The notes under the pieces: generated by a model
The model's input: the letters and a program-made list of their open reading frames with translations, nothing else
Told to the model about the DNA's origin: nothing
Databases searched by the model: none
Translations under genes and position numbers: made by a program
Assembly (NCBI RefSeq): GCF_900109645.1
Contig: NZ_FOBG01000001.1
Location: 1,426,001 to 1,490,000 of the forward strand
Length of the DNA: 64,000 bases
Direction: 5' to 3'
Source of the DNA: Duganella sp. CF402
Lineage (GTDB): Bacteria; Pseudomonadota; Gammaproteobacteria; Burkholderiales; Burkholderiaceae_D
In this document: in pieces, positions 34,072 through 42,049 of the stretch
How positions within the stretch are numbered: position 1 is the first letter of the stretch
Layout of the letters: each line of letters opens with the position of its first letter

Positions 34072-35202
34072 ATGACCTCACCAGCAAAAAAAATCCTCAT
34101 CATTGGCGGCGGCTTTTCCGGCATGGCGGCAGCCATCCAGCTGCGCAAGCAAGCGCTGGAAGTCGACGTGGTGGAAATCGATCCGGGCTGGCGCTCGTAC
34201 GGCGCCGGCATCAGCCTGGGCGGCGCCACCCTGCGCGCGTTCAAGACGCTGGGCATCCTGCCGCAATTCCTTGAGCGCGGCGCGGCCGACGACGGCGTGG
34301 ATATCTTCCTGCCGCACGGCCCCAAGGTCGCCACCCTGCCGACACCGCGCATCGCCGGTGCGGACGTGCCGGGCGGCGGCGCCATCATGCGCCCGGTGCT
34401 GGCCAAGATCCTGGCCGAAGCCACCGTCGCCAGCGGCGCCAATGTACGGCTGGGCTGCACCTTCACGGCGCTGCGCCAGCATGGCGATGGCGTGGAGGCG
34501 ACCTTCACTGACGGCAGCACCGTCAACTACGACTTGGTGATCGGCGCGGACGGCCTTTACTCCAAGACCCGCGCCGCCATCATGCCGGAAGCGCCGCAGC
34601 CGCAGTACTGCGGCCAGGCGGTATGGCGTGCAGTGCTGCCGCGTAAACCGGGCATGGACCGCGCCAGCATGTGGCTCGGCCCCAAGATCAAGACGGGGCT
34701 CAATCCGGTATCGAAGGACGAGATGTACCTGTTCGTCACCGAAGACCGCGAAGAAAACGTGATGATCGATCCGAAGGACTTCGCGCCCATGCTGTCGGCA
34801 CTGCTGGCGCCGTTCCAGGCGCCGGAGATGCAGCAATGCCGCGAGCAGATCAACGATCATGCGCAAATCGTCTACCGTCCGCTGGAATCGCTGCTGGTGC
34901 CGCAGCCGTGGCATCGCGGCCGCGTGGTGCTGATTGGCGACACCGTGCACGCCACCACGCCGCACCTGGCCTCGGGCGCCTGCATCGGCATCGAGGACGC
35001 GCTGGTACTGGCGGAGGAACTGGAAAAGGCCGACGACGTTGAACAGGCGCTGGCCAGCTTCGGCGCGCGGCGCTGGGAGCGTTGCCGCATGGTGGTGGAA
35101 AACTCGGGCCGCCTCGGCGAGATCGAGATCACCGGCGGCGACAAGGCCGAACACGCGCAGATCATGCGCGAGACGCTGGCCGCGCTGGCCGCACCGATCT
35201 GA
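34072..35202 (+). CDS. FAD-dependent aromatic monooxygenase (FdeE-like)
   Basis: A 376-residue group A flavin hydroxylase with the FAD fingerprint GGGFSG (residues 12-17), the DG motif GADGLYSKTR and the GD motif VVLIGDTVHATTPHLASGA. The start at 34072 has a CGGAGAC site. It would hydroxylate a phenolic ring using NAD(P)H and oxygen, preparing it for the extradiol dioxygenase. In Herbaspirillum, FdeE hydroxylates naringenin at C8; similarity of operon order makes a flavonoid A-ring substrate the leading guess. Confidence 0.9.
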   Translation: MTSPAKKILIIGGGFSGMAAAIQLRKQALEVDVVEIDPGWRSYGAGISLGGATLRAFKTLGILPQFLERGAADDGVDIFLPHGPKVATLPTPRIAGADVPGGGAIMRPVLAKILAEATVASGANVRLGCTFTALRQHGDGVEATFTDGSTVNYDLVIGADGLYSKTRAAIMPEAPQPQYCGQAVWRAVLPRKPGMDRASMWLGPKIKTGLNPVSKDEMYLFVTEDREENVMIDPKDFAPMLSALLAPFQAPEMQQCREQINDHAQIVYRPLESLLVPQPWHRGRVVLIGDTVHATTPHLASGACIGIEDALVLAEELEKADDVEQALASFGARRWERCRMVVENSGRLGEIEITGGDKAEHAQIMRETLAALAAPI

Positions 35203-35217
35203 TCGCGGGAGCACGCC

Positions 35218-36384
35218 ATGCGCAATCACGATTCCAGTAGCGAGAACTGGCGCGGCCGCACCGCGCTGATGGTGGCCCACTGCGCCGGCATGGTCGACTT
35301 GGTGGCGCTACCGGTGTGGATCGGCGCACTGATCGCGCGCTACCATCTGCAACCGCAGCAGGCCGGCATGCTGCTGACGCTCTTCCTGCTGGGTGCAGTC
35401 GGCGCCAGCCTGTTTTGCGCGCCGCGCTTCCAGCGGCTGCCGACCCGCCTGGTGGCGGTGGGCGGCTTTGCCGGCGCAGCGCTGGCTTTCCTCGGCGTTG
35501 CGGCCAGCACCGGGTATGCGCAGATGGCCGGCCTGCACCTGCTGGCCGGCGTGGCGGCGGGCAGCGCGCTCAGTGTCACGCATGGCACGGCGGGCCTGAG
35601 CATCAATCCGCATCGCATGTTTGCCTTGTGCGGCATGGCGCTGGGCGTATTCGCCATCGGCTTCCTCGGCGCCATGCCTGGCATCGTGGCGGACAACGGC
35701 GGCTCGGCCCTGTTTGTCGCACTGGCCATCGTCATGCTGGTCGCCACAGCCGTCAGTGCCCTGCTGTTCCCGCATCGCACAGTGGTGGTGCAAGCCGACG
35801 AGCGCGGGCCGCGCGGCACGCTGCCGCCGATCAGCAGCGCGGTGTGGTTCGCGGCGTTCGGTATCGGCTGCATGGGCCTCGTACAAGCCATGATGTTCAG
35901 CTTCCTCGAACGCATCGGTGCGGACCGTGGCTACAGCGCCAGCGCCGTCACCGGCGTCCTGATCGCGCTTGGCGTCGTCAACCTGTTCCCGGCGCCGCTG
36001 GCGGCATTGCTGGAAAAGCGCTGGCCTGCCCGCCACGTGGTGCTGGCCGGCCCGGTGGTACAAGCCGCCGTGGCCCTGACCATCGCCCACAGCACCAGCT
36101 ACGCCGGCTATGCCGCCGCCGGCGCCGTATTCGCCGCCGTGATGATCTTCACCCACACCTTCGCCTTCGGCCTGATCGCGCAACTCGATCCCGCCGGCCG
36201 CGCCCTGAGCGCCACACCGGCCATGCTGATGATCGGTGCGGCCATCGGCCCTATCCTCGGCGGCACGCTGGTGCAGCAGGCCGGCTACGGCTCGCTGGGC
36301 GTCGCCGCCGTACTGATCGCCACCATCGCCGTGCTGTGCTTCGCGCGCGCCGGCCATCGCTATACCTTAAGGAGCACCCAATGA
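35218..36384 (+). CDS. MFS transporter
   Basis: A 388-residue protein with about 12 hydrophobic helices and no large loops. The polar N-terminus (MRNHDSSSENWRG) is followed at once by TM1. The loop 2-3 signature is weak (FCAPRFQRLPTRLVAVGG), so the subfamily is unclear. It lies between the monooxygenase and cupin genes and overlaps the cupin start by 4 nt; probably an aromatic acid or aglycone carrier. Confidence 0.85.
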   Translation: MRNHDSSSENWRGRTALMVAHCAGMVDLVALPVWIGALIARYHLQPQQAGMLLTLFLLGAVGASLFCAPRFQRLPTRLVAVGGFAGAALAFLGVAASTGYAQMAGLHLLAGVAAGSALSVTHGTAGLSINPHRMFALCGMALGVFAIGFLGAMPGIVADNGGSALFVALAIVMLVATAVSALLFPHRTVVVQADERGPRGTLPPISSAVWFAAFGIGCMGLVQAMMFSFLERIGADRGYSASAVTGVLIALGVVNLFPAPLAALLEKRWPARHVVLAGPVVQAAVALTIAHSTSYAGYAAAGAVFAAVMIFTHTFAFGLIAQLDPAGRALSATPAMLMIGAAIGPILGGTLVQQAGYGSLGVAAVLIATIAVLCFARAGHRYTLRSTQ

Positions 36385-36962
36385 GTTTCCCTCCCATCCA
36401 CCGCGTCGTCACCGGCCATGATGCCGACGGCAAAGCCATCGTCACCTCCGAAGGCGCGCTGCCGACAGTGATCGAGCTGGCGGCGATTCCCGGCACCGTG
36501 TTCCATGAAGTGTGGAGCACCGCCGCAACGCCGGCTGGCGTCGATAACGGTGCCGATCCAAGCACCGGCCCACTGGTACTGCCGCCACCGAAGCACGGCA
36601 CCCGGCTGCGCTTCGTCGATATCCCGCCTGACACCGAGGAGTACCTGGCGCACGGCGCGGCCCGCATGCAGGACGCCTTCAGCGAAATCGGCGACGCCGC
36701 CGCCTCCACCGTGAAGGCCAACTCGCCGCACCCGCTGATGCACCGTACCGAGTCGATCGACTACGGCATCGTCATCGCGGGCGAGCTGACGCTGGTGCTG
36801 GACGATTCCGAAGTCCAGCTGAAACCCGGCAGCGTAGTGATCCAGCGCGGCACCAACCACGCCTGGGCCAATCGCTCGCAAGCGCCATGCCGCATGCTGT
36901 TCGTGCTGATCGACGGCGCCTACGATCCGGCCATCGCCAGCGCATTGAAGCAGCGCGTATGA
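36381..36962 (+). CDS. Cupin domain protein
   Basis: A 193-residue protein with a C-terminal cupin barrel: ESIDYGIVIAGELTLVLDD and LKPGSVVIQRGTNHAWAN correspond to motifs 1 and 2, with fewer metal ligands than classical cupins. AAGGAG precedes the ATG, and both ends overlap neighbours by 4 nt (MFS upstream, SDR downstream). It may be an isomerase or decarboxylase-type helper on the ring-cleavage product, or a small-ligand sensor. Confidence 0.85.
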   Translation: MSFPPIHRVVTGHDADGKAIVTSEGALPTVIELAAIPGTVFHEVWSTAATPAGVDNGADPSTGPLVLPPPKHGTRLRFVDIPPDTEEYLAHGAARMQDAFSEIGDAAASTVKANSPHPLMHRTESIDYGIVIAGELTLVLDDSEVQLKPGSVVIQRGTNHAWANRSQAPCRMLFVLIDGAYDPAIASALKQRV

Positions 36963-37753
36963 CCGAGCCGCTGTCCAACTGGTCCGACCTGTTCGACTTA
37001 CGCGGCCGCGTGCTGCTGCTGACCGGCGCCACCGGCGGCTTGGGCATGGCGCTGGCGCAGGCAATGGCGGCGCATGGCGCCACGCTGCTGCTGTCCGACC
37101 ACAACGCCGCTCAATGCGAAGCAATGGCGCAGCAGCTACGCACCGACGGCCACCAGGCCAGCGCATTGCCATGCGACCTGTCGCAACACGATCAGGTGCG
37201 GCACCTCGCCGCTGCCGCGATGGAAGTGCATGGCCGTGTCGACGTCCTGGTCTGCAACGCAGGCATACAAGGCCCGGCCGGGCCGCTGGCCGCGGTCGAT
37301 GCGCAGCAATGGGACGCCGTCATGGACGTCAACCTGCACAGCGCCGTCACCCTCACCTCCCTGCTAATCCCCACGATGGCGGAGCGTGGCGGCGGCAGCG
37401 TGATCCTCATGTCGAGCATCGCCGCCCTGCGTGGCAATAAATCCATCGGCTTGTACGGCCTGTCAAAGGCGGCGCTGGCGCAACTGGCGCGCAACCTTGC
37501 AGTTGAATGGGGACCACGCAACGTGCGCGTCAACGCCATCGCGCCCGGCCTGATACGCACACCGCTGGCGGCGGGTCTGCTGGCCGATCATGGCTTCATG
37601 ACGCGGCGCATGGCGCAAACCCCGCTGCGCCGTCCCGGCGAGCCGCACGAAATCGCCGGCGTCGCCGTGATGCTGGCCAGCGCCGCCGGCGCTTTCTTCA
37701 CCGGACAGACGCTGGTCGTCGACGGCGGCACCACCATCAGCGACGGCAACTGA
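36959..37753 (+). CDS. Short-chain dehydrogenase/reductase (SDR)
   Basis: A 264-residue classical SDR. Features are the TGATGGLG cofactor loop (residues 22-29), CNAGIQGP, the catalytic Ser in MSSIAA, and YGLSK with the Tyr/Lys pair; the end VDGGTTISDGN is typical of FabG-like members. The ATG overlaps the cupin stop (ATGA). It probably reduces or oxidises a keto or hydroxy intermediate of the aromatic pathway. Confidence 0.9.
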   Translation: MTEPLSNWSDLFDLRGRVLLLTGATGGLGMALAQAMAAHGATLLLSDHNAAQCEAMAQQLRTDGHQASALPCDLSQHDQVRHLAAAAMEVHGRVDVLVCNAGIQGPAGPLAAVDAQQWDAVMDVNLHSAVTLTSLLIPTMAERGGGSVILMSSIAALRGNKSIGLYGLSKAALAQLARNLAVEWGPRNVRVNAIAPGLIRTPLAAGLLADHGFMTRRMAQTPLRRPGEPHEIAGVAVMLASAAGAFFTGQTLVVDGGTTISDGN

Positions 37754-37775
37754 CAACACCAAACGAAAGCACACC

Positions 37776-38753
37776 ATGAAATTCGCCACCCTCAAAGACC
37801 ATACCATCGACGGCCGCCTGCTGGTCGTCTCACGCGATCTGGCGCGCTGCGTCGATGCTAGCGCCATCGCACCTTCGCTGCTGCATGCCGTTCAGAATTG
37901 GAGCAGCGTCGAAGCCGCACTGCGCCAGTTGTACGACACTCTGAACAACGACGCCAGCGCCGGCCAGCCATTCGACCCGCGCCTGTGCGCCGCACCGCTG
38001 CCGCGCAGCCCCCAGTGGTGCGACGGCTCTGCATTCCTCAACCACGCCAACCTGATGGAACAGGCCTTCAAAACGCCGCCCATCCCGGACCTGGACACGA
38101 TTCCGCTGATGTACCAAGGTGCCAGCGACGACTTCCTCGGCCCGCACGACAGCGTGTCACTACCCAGTGAAGCCGACGGCATCGACTTCGAAGGCGAATT
38201 CGGGGTCATCCTCGATAGAGTCGCCATGAGCAGCACGCCGGATCAAGCTTTGCAGCGGGTGCGCCTGCTGGTACAGCTCAACGACTGGAGTCTGCGCGCG
38301 ATGGGGCCGCGCGAAATGCGCACCGGTTTCGGCTTCCTGCAAGCCAAGCCATCGACCAGCTTCGCGCCGGTCGCCGTCACGCCCGATGAACTGGGCGATG
38401 CGTGGCGCGACGGCCGCGTGCACCTTGAACTGCACGTGGAATGGAACGGCGCCCACTTCGGCCATCCAAACGGCGGACAAATGAGCTTCGGCTTTGGCGA
38501 CTTGATCGCCCACGCAGCGCGTACCCGCAAACTGTCGGCCGGCACCATCATCGGGACGGGCACTGTGTCCAACACCAGCCGCGAAGTAGGATCCGCCTGC
38601 ATCGCCGAACGCCGCGTGATCGAAGTGATCGATCATGGCGAACCACACACTGGATTCATGCGCTTCGGCGACCGCTTGCGCATGCAAGCGCGCGTGCCTG
38701 GCACCGAGGTTGGACCGTTCGGCGTCATCGAGCAGCAGGTAATAAAGGCATGA
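37776..38753 (+). CDS. Fumarylacetoacetate hydrolase family protein
   Basis: A 325-residue FAH-superfamily enzyme. The metal-site segment IDFEGEFGVILDR supplies two acidic ligands, QLNDWSLRAMGPRE contains a third (Asp) and the GTGTVSN segment closes the site. Such enzymes cleave C-C bonds in acylpyruvates or hydrate/decarboxylate meta-cleavage products. It follows the SDR gene by 22 nt and overlaps the DenD-like gene by 4 nt. It likely finishes degradation of the ring-cleavage chain. Confidence 0.9.
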   Translation: MKFATLKDHTIDGRLLVVSRDLARCVDASAIAPSLLHAVQNWSSVEAALRQLYDTLNNDASAGQPFDPRLCAAPLPRSPQWCDGSAFLNHANLMEQAFKTPPIPDLDTIPLMYQGASDDFLGPHDSVSLPSEADGIDFEGEFGVILDRVAMSSTPDQALQRVRLLVQLNDWSLRAMGPREMRTGFGFLQAKPSTSFAPVAVTPDELGDAWRDGRVHLELHVEWNGAHFGHPNGGQMSFGFGDLIAHAARTRKLSAGTIIGTGTVSNTSREVGSACIAERRVIEVIDHGEPHTGFMRFGDRLRMQARVPGTEVGPFGVIEQQVIKA

Positions 38754-39697
38754 GCCACATCCTTATCACCGGAGCCAATGGCTTTGTCGGCCGAGGTCTG
38801 GTCAAGCGCCTGCTGGCACAGGGCGGCCACACGCTTACGCTGATCGACCGCAGCTTCGACGATGTGCTGCCGGAGGGCGCGCCGGCGCCGGCGCAAGTGC
38901 GGCGCATCACAGGCTCCTTCGGCGACGCGGCAGTGCTGGATGCGGCGCTCAAATCGCCAGTCGATATCGTCTTTCACCTGGCCAGCATGCCCGGCGCGCT
39001 GGCCGAGCGCGAGCCGGCGCTGGGCTATCAAGTCAACTTGCAGGCGACGCTAACGCTGGCGCACCGGCTGGCCGCCCGGCCGCGCCCTGTGCGCTTCGTG
39101 TTTGCCAGCTCGGTGGCCGTGTACGGCGCGCTGGGACCGGACCATGTGCACGAAAATCAGCCGGCCCGCCCTGCCCTGAGCTACGGCGCGCACAAGCTGA
39201 TGGCAGAAATCGAATTGGCGGACCTGAGCCGGCGCGGCACGCTGGATGCGGTGAGTTTGCGCCTGCCCGGCATCGTCGCGCGGCCGCCCTCCGAGTCTGG
39301 TCACGGCTCGGCCTTCATGAGCCTCGTAATGCACAAGATCGCCACCGGCCAGCCCTATGTGTGCCCGGTCGGCCCGAAGGCCACCGCGTGGTGGATGTCG
39401 CTGCACTGCTGCATCGACAACCTGCTGCACGCCGCCGCCATGCCGACCGCCGGCGCACCGGCGAGCCGCGTGTGGCAGCTGCCGGTCCTGCACCTGAGCA
39501 TGCGCGAAGTGCTGGACGCGCTGATCTGGCGCTACGGCCCGCAGCGCCGCGAGTTAATCAGCTTCGCACCGGACGAGCGCATCGAAGCCCTGTTCGGCCG
39601 CATGCCGCCGCTGCATACGCCGGCAGCACTAGCCGCGGGCTTCCGCCACGACGAGGATGCCGACCAGTTGATCGTGGCAGCTTTGCAAGCGCAGTGA
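38750..39697 (+). CDS. NAD-dependent epimerase/dehydratase family protein, DenD-like
   Basis: A 315-residue extended SDR with TGANGFVGRG at residues 7-16, the active-site YGAHK (Tyr/Lys) near 145 and LRLPGIVARP, the motif of D-erythronate dehydrogenase (DenD) relatives. It is the last gene of the rightward operon. DenD acts on four-carbon sugar acids; a sugar-acid step would connect sugar and aglycone branches, but the substrate here is not proven. Confidence 0.85.
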   Translation: MSHILITGANGFVGRGLVKRLLAQGGHTLTLIDRSFDDVLPEGAPAPAQVRRITGSFGDAAVLDAALKSPVDIVFHLASMPGALAEREPALGYQVNLQATLTLAHRLAARPRPVRFVFASSVAVYGALGPDHVHENQPARPALSYGAHKLMAEIELADLSRRGTLDAVSLRLPGIVARPPSESGHGSAFMSLVMHKIATGQPYVCPVGPKATAWWMSLHCCIDNLLHAAAMPTAGAPASRVWQLPVLHLSMREVLDALIWRYGPQRRELISFAPDERIEALFGRMPPLHTPAALAAGFRHDEDADQLIVAALQAQ

Positions 39698-39755
39698 TGA
39701 TGGCAGGGCAGCCTGGCTAGCGTCGCCGCAAGCTCAAACTGCGGATGGCTCAGGG

Positions 39756-40778
39756 CTACAGCAAAGCATCGCGCAACAAGCGCGGCGCCAGGCCGGTCCA
39801 GCGCTTGAAGGAACGGCGGAAGTTGGTGGCATCGTGGAAACCGAGGTATTGGGCCACCGCTTCGTTGTCGTAGCCACGCATCTGGAACAGGTGCATGGAG
39901 ACGTGGGCGCGCACTTGATCCAGCTCGGCCTGGAAATGGCTGCCGTGGCGGGCCAGGTGGCGTTTCAGCGTCGCCGGGCTGATGCCGAAGGCGACGGCGC
40001 TGCCTTCCAGTGTCGGGCCAAGCCGGATATTCTCCAGCAGATAATCGTACAACGCCGTCAGCAGGCCTGGCGTCAGCGCTTGTACTTCAGCCGCTGCGCC
40101 TTGCAGCGCCACCGAGGCCGCCATTGCGTTACCGCGCGGCCAGGGCTGGTCCAGCCACGCCGGATCAATCAGCATGGCGTCGAGATGGCAGTTGAAGCGC
40201 AGGTCGCTGCCGAGGTGGACTTCGTGCTGCTCCACATGCGACGGCGCGCTGCGATTGATGCAGTAGCGCCACGGCAGATGCTCTCCGCCCAGCCAGCGGC
40301 ACATGGCCGTTACCGCCGTCATGTGCATTTCCACCAGCGCCGGCAGCTGGCTCGGCGCGCCGAAGCTGTCGGTCCAGTACAGCACGGCCAAACCGCCCTC
40401 CTCACGCCAGCGCGGCGTCAGCAACGGACACAGTCGCGCATGGCCGGCGCACAGGATGTCCAACGCCTGCCGCAGGTTTTGCGCTTGCAGCAGCGCGTGA
40501 CTCAAGGCGCCGTAATGGCCGGGCAGCATTTGCTGGCCGAGCAGGAAGCTGGCGTCCGGGCTGTCCAGCGCGCGCATCACGTTCGATAGCAGTTGCAGGT
40601 ATTCGGCCGGCGTCAGCGTGCAGTCTGCGGACGGCATTTGCCAGCCTTGCAAGCCGGTGCCGCGCAGCAGCTGATGACCATCGCGGTGCAACTCCTGGCT
40701 GCAGGCGTAGTCGAGCACCAGCGCCGCATGGTGCTGGGCCGGGATGAAGCGGTCGGTGATCTGTCGGTAGGCAATCAC
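39756..40778 (-). CDS. AraC family transcriptional regulator
   Basis: A 340-residue regulator with an arabinose-binding-like N-terminal domain and two C-terminal helix-turn-helices (VAFGISPATLKRHLARHG and VAQYLGFHDATNFRRSFKRW). I chose the GTG at 40778, which overlaps the stop of the upstream GGDEF gene as GTGA and gives the normal family length; no ATG lies earlier without running deep into that gene. Convergent with the aromatic operon. Its target is unknown. Confidence 0.87.
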   Translation of the reverse strand: MIAYRQITDRFIPAQHHAALVLDYACSQELHRDGHQLLRGTGLQGWQMPSADCTLTPAEYLQLLSNVMRALDSPDASFLLGQQMLPGHYGALSHALLQAQNLRQALDILCAGHARLCPLLTPRWREEGGLAVLYWTDSFGAPSQLPALVEMHMTAVTAMCRWLGGEHLPWRYCINRSAPSHVEQHEVHLGSDLRFNCHLDAMLIDPAWLDQPWPRGNAMAASVALQGAAAEVQALTPGLLTALYDYLLENIRLGPTLEGSAVAFGISPATLKRHLARHGSHFQAELDQVRAHVSMHLFQMRGYDNEAVAQYLGFHDATNFRRSFKRWTGLAPRLLRDALL

Positions 40779-41671
40779 GCGCTGGCCGTCCCGGCCGATT
40801 TCGCCTCGGCTTGCAGCGCCAGTTCGCGGCCCAGCTGGGCCAGCAGCACATCCGGCGCCTGATCCGCACTGGCGCTGGCGTGGCGCAACGTGATGTGGAC
40901 GCGGCCATCCTTGGCGTGGTGGCGCATCTGGCCGACCATCGCGCTCAGGTGGCGGGCCAGCGCATCGGCTTCGGCGGCGCTGGTTTCCGGCATCAGCAAG
41001 GCGAAGCGGTCGCCGGCGTAGCGGCACAGCAGGTCGTCGTTGCGCAGGTTCAGCAGCAGCATGTGCCCGACCGCTTGCAGCACGCGGTCGCCCTCGCGCT
41101 GGCCGTGGGCGCGGTTGATCAGGTGGAAGCCGTCGATATCGAGCAGCACCAGCGCGCACTGGCGGCCGGGGCGCAACGACTGTTCGTGGCGGATCTGGCG
41201 CCGCAGGTAATCGGCGTTGGCCAATTGCGTGATGCGGTCGAAGGCGCGGTGGTCGCGGAACAGGCGCTCGCGCTTTTGCAGGTGCTCGTTGAGGCGGAAC
41301 TGTTCGTGGCGCCAGTAGTACATGCCGCAGGTGACGCACAGCATGCCGAGCGGGACCAGCGCTTCCAGCCAGTGATCCCAGCGCGCGGTTTTGCTGATGA
41401 CGAAGAATTCATCGAGGCAGTCGGCGAAGGAGCCGATCATGATCATGGCCAGGCCGCCGGCCAGCAGGCGCGTGACCAGGCCGCCGGGGCGGCTGCTCAA
41501 GGTGAACAGCACCCAGACGCCGGCCATCACGGCGGTGCCGCCTTCGCTGACGATGTCGGTCCATTTCCAGATGGCGAAGGGCTTGGCTACGCCGAGCGAT
41601 GCGTACAGGCAGACGCAGGCCACCAGGGCCAGGGCGGCGGCGATCAGGGTGAGGCGGTGGAGTTGCAGCAT
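40775..41671 (-). CDS. Membrane protein with degenerate GGDEF domain
   Basis: A 298-residue protein with about five N-terminal TM helices (residues 6-130), then a GGDEF-type domain. The signature reads AGDRF (in RYAGDRFALL) instead of GGDEF: Arg replaces the catalytic Glu, so cyclase activity is doubtful, although IDGFHLINRAHG is preserved. The start MLQLHRL at 41671 opens directly on TM1. Its stop overlaps the AraC start, suggesting a coupled two-gene signalling unit. Confidence 0.85.
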   Translation of the reverse strand: MLQLHRLTLIAAALALVACVCLYASLGVAKPFAIWKWTDIVSEGGTAVMAGVWVLFTLSSRPGGLVTRLLAGGLAMIMIGSFADCLDEFFVISKTARWDHWLEALVPLGMLCVTCGMYYWRHEQFRLNEHLQKRERLFRDHRAFDRITQLANADYLRRQIRHEQSLRPGRQCALVLLDIDGFHLINRAHGQREGDRVLQAVGHMLLLNLRNDDLLCRYAGDRFALLMPETSAAEADALARHLSAMVGQMRHHAKDGRVHITLRHASASADQAPDVLLAQLGRELALQAEAKSAGTASA

Positions 41672-42049
41672 AGGTTGTCGTTGGGCGTGATGGGTGCGGG
41701 CGCAGCTTAGCGGGGCTTTGTGACCAGCGTGTGACAAGCGGGGCGATGGGTAAATTTGCCACACCTGCGGCCAGACAGGTCAAAACAGCTCACAGCGCGT
41801 CATTCCCCCCATTGGGGGAAATGACTTCCGGCGAAGGCGGACGGTCCGCCGCTGCGGCCCATAGGCCGCCTCCCGTCACGCTCAGCATGGGTTCCGGCCT
41901 TCGCCGGAACGACGAGCGGGCGCAGGTCATTCAAGCTCATTTCTCACGCTAGAGCGCTATTTCGCACCTGCCGCGCCCTCGCCTGTCACGTAACTGAAAC
42001 ATTGCCCGCCTATCATCCGCCCCGTTCTCCCTTCCACCAACGGACACCA
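41672..42049. other. Gene-free region (378 nt) between GGDEF and TonB receptor genes
   Basis: No plausible gene is seen. It holds the divergent promoters for 41671 (minus) and 42050 (plus) and, in the middle, a cluster of four hairpins described separately. No clear Shine-Dalgarno precedes the receptor start (upstream CGGACACCA only). Confidence 0.7.
41800..41911. repeat. Cluster of four hairpins, REP-like intergenic repeat
   Basis: Four inverted repeats follow one another: 41800-41824 (C-rich and G-rich arms, one mismatch), 41836-41850 (GGCGGAC/GTCCGCC), 41854-41869 (GCGGCC/GGCCGC) and 41891-41910 (GTTCCGGC/GCCGGAAC). The flanking GTCATTCC and GGAACGACG text is typical of dispersed REP-type repeats in Oxalobacteraceae-like genomes. 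It may be a mobile non-coding repeat copied by a RAYT enzyme; no second copy is in this window. Confidence 0.6.

Noticed and set aside
35316-36380. A long N-terminal extension of the cupin protein
   Set aside because: It overlaps the MFS gene in another frame and has Arg-rich shadow text; the cupin has its own AAGGAG site and ATG at 36381.
40779-41339. N-terminal extension of the AraC protein
   Set aside because: It lies antiphase inside the GGDEF gene, and the text is Arg/Pro-rich without domain motifs; the GTG at 40778 gives normal family length.
41800-41911. CRISPR array or insertion sequence
   Set aside because: The hairpins differ from each other, there are no regular spacers and no transposase gene or target duplication.
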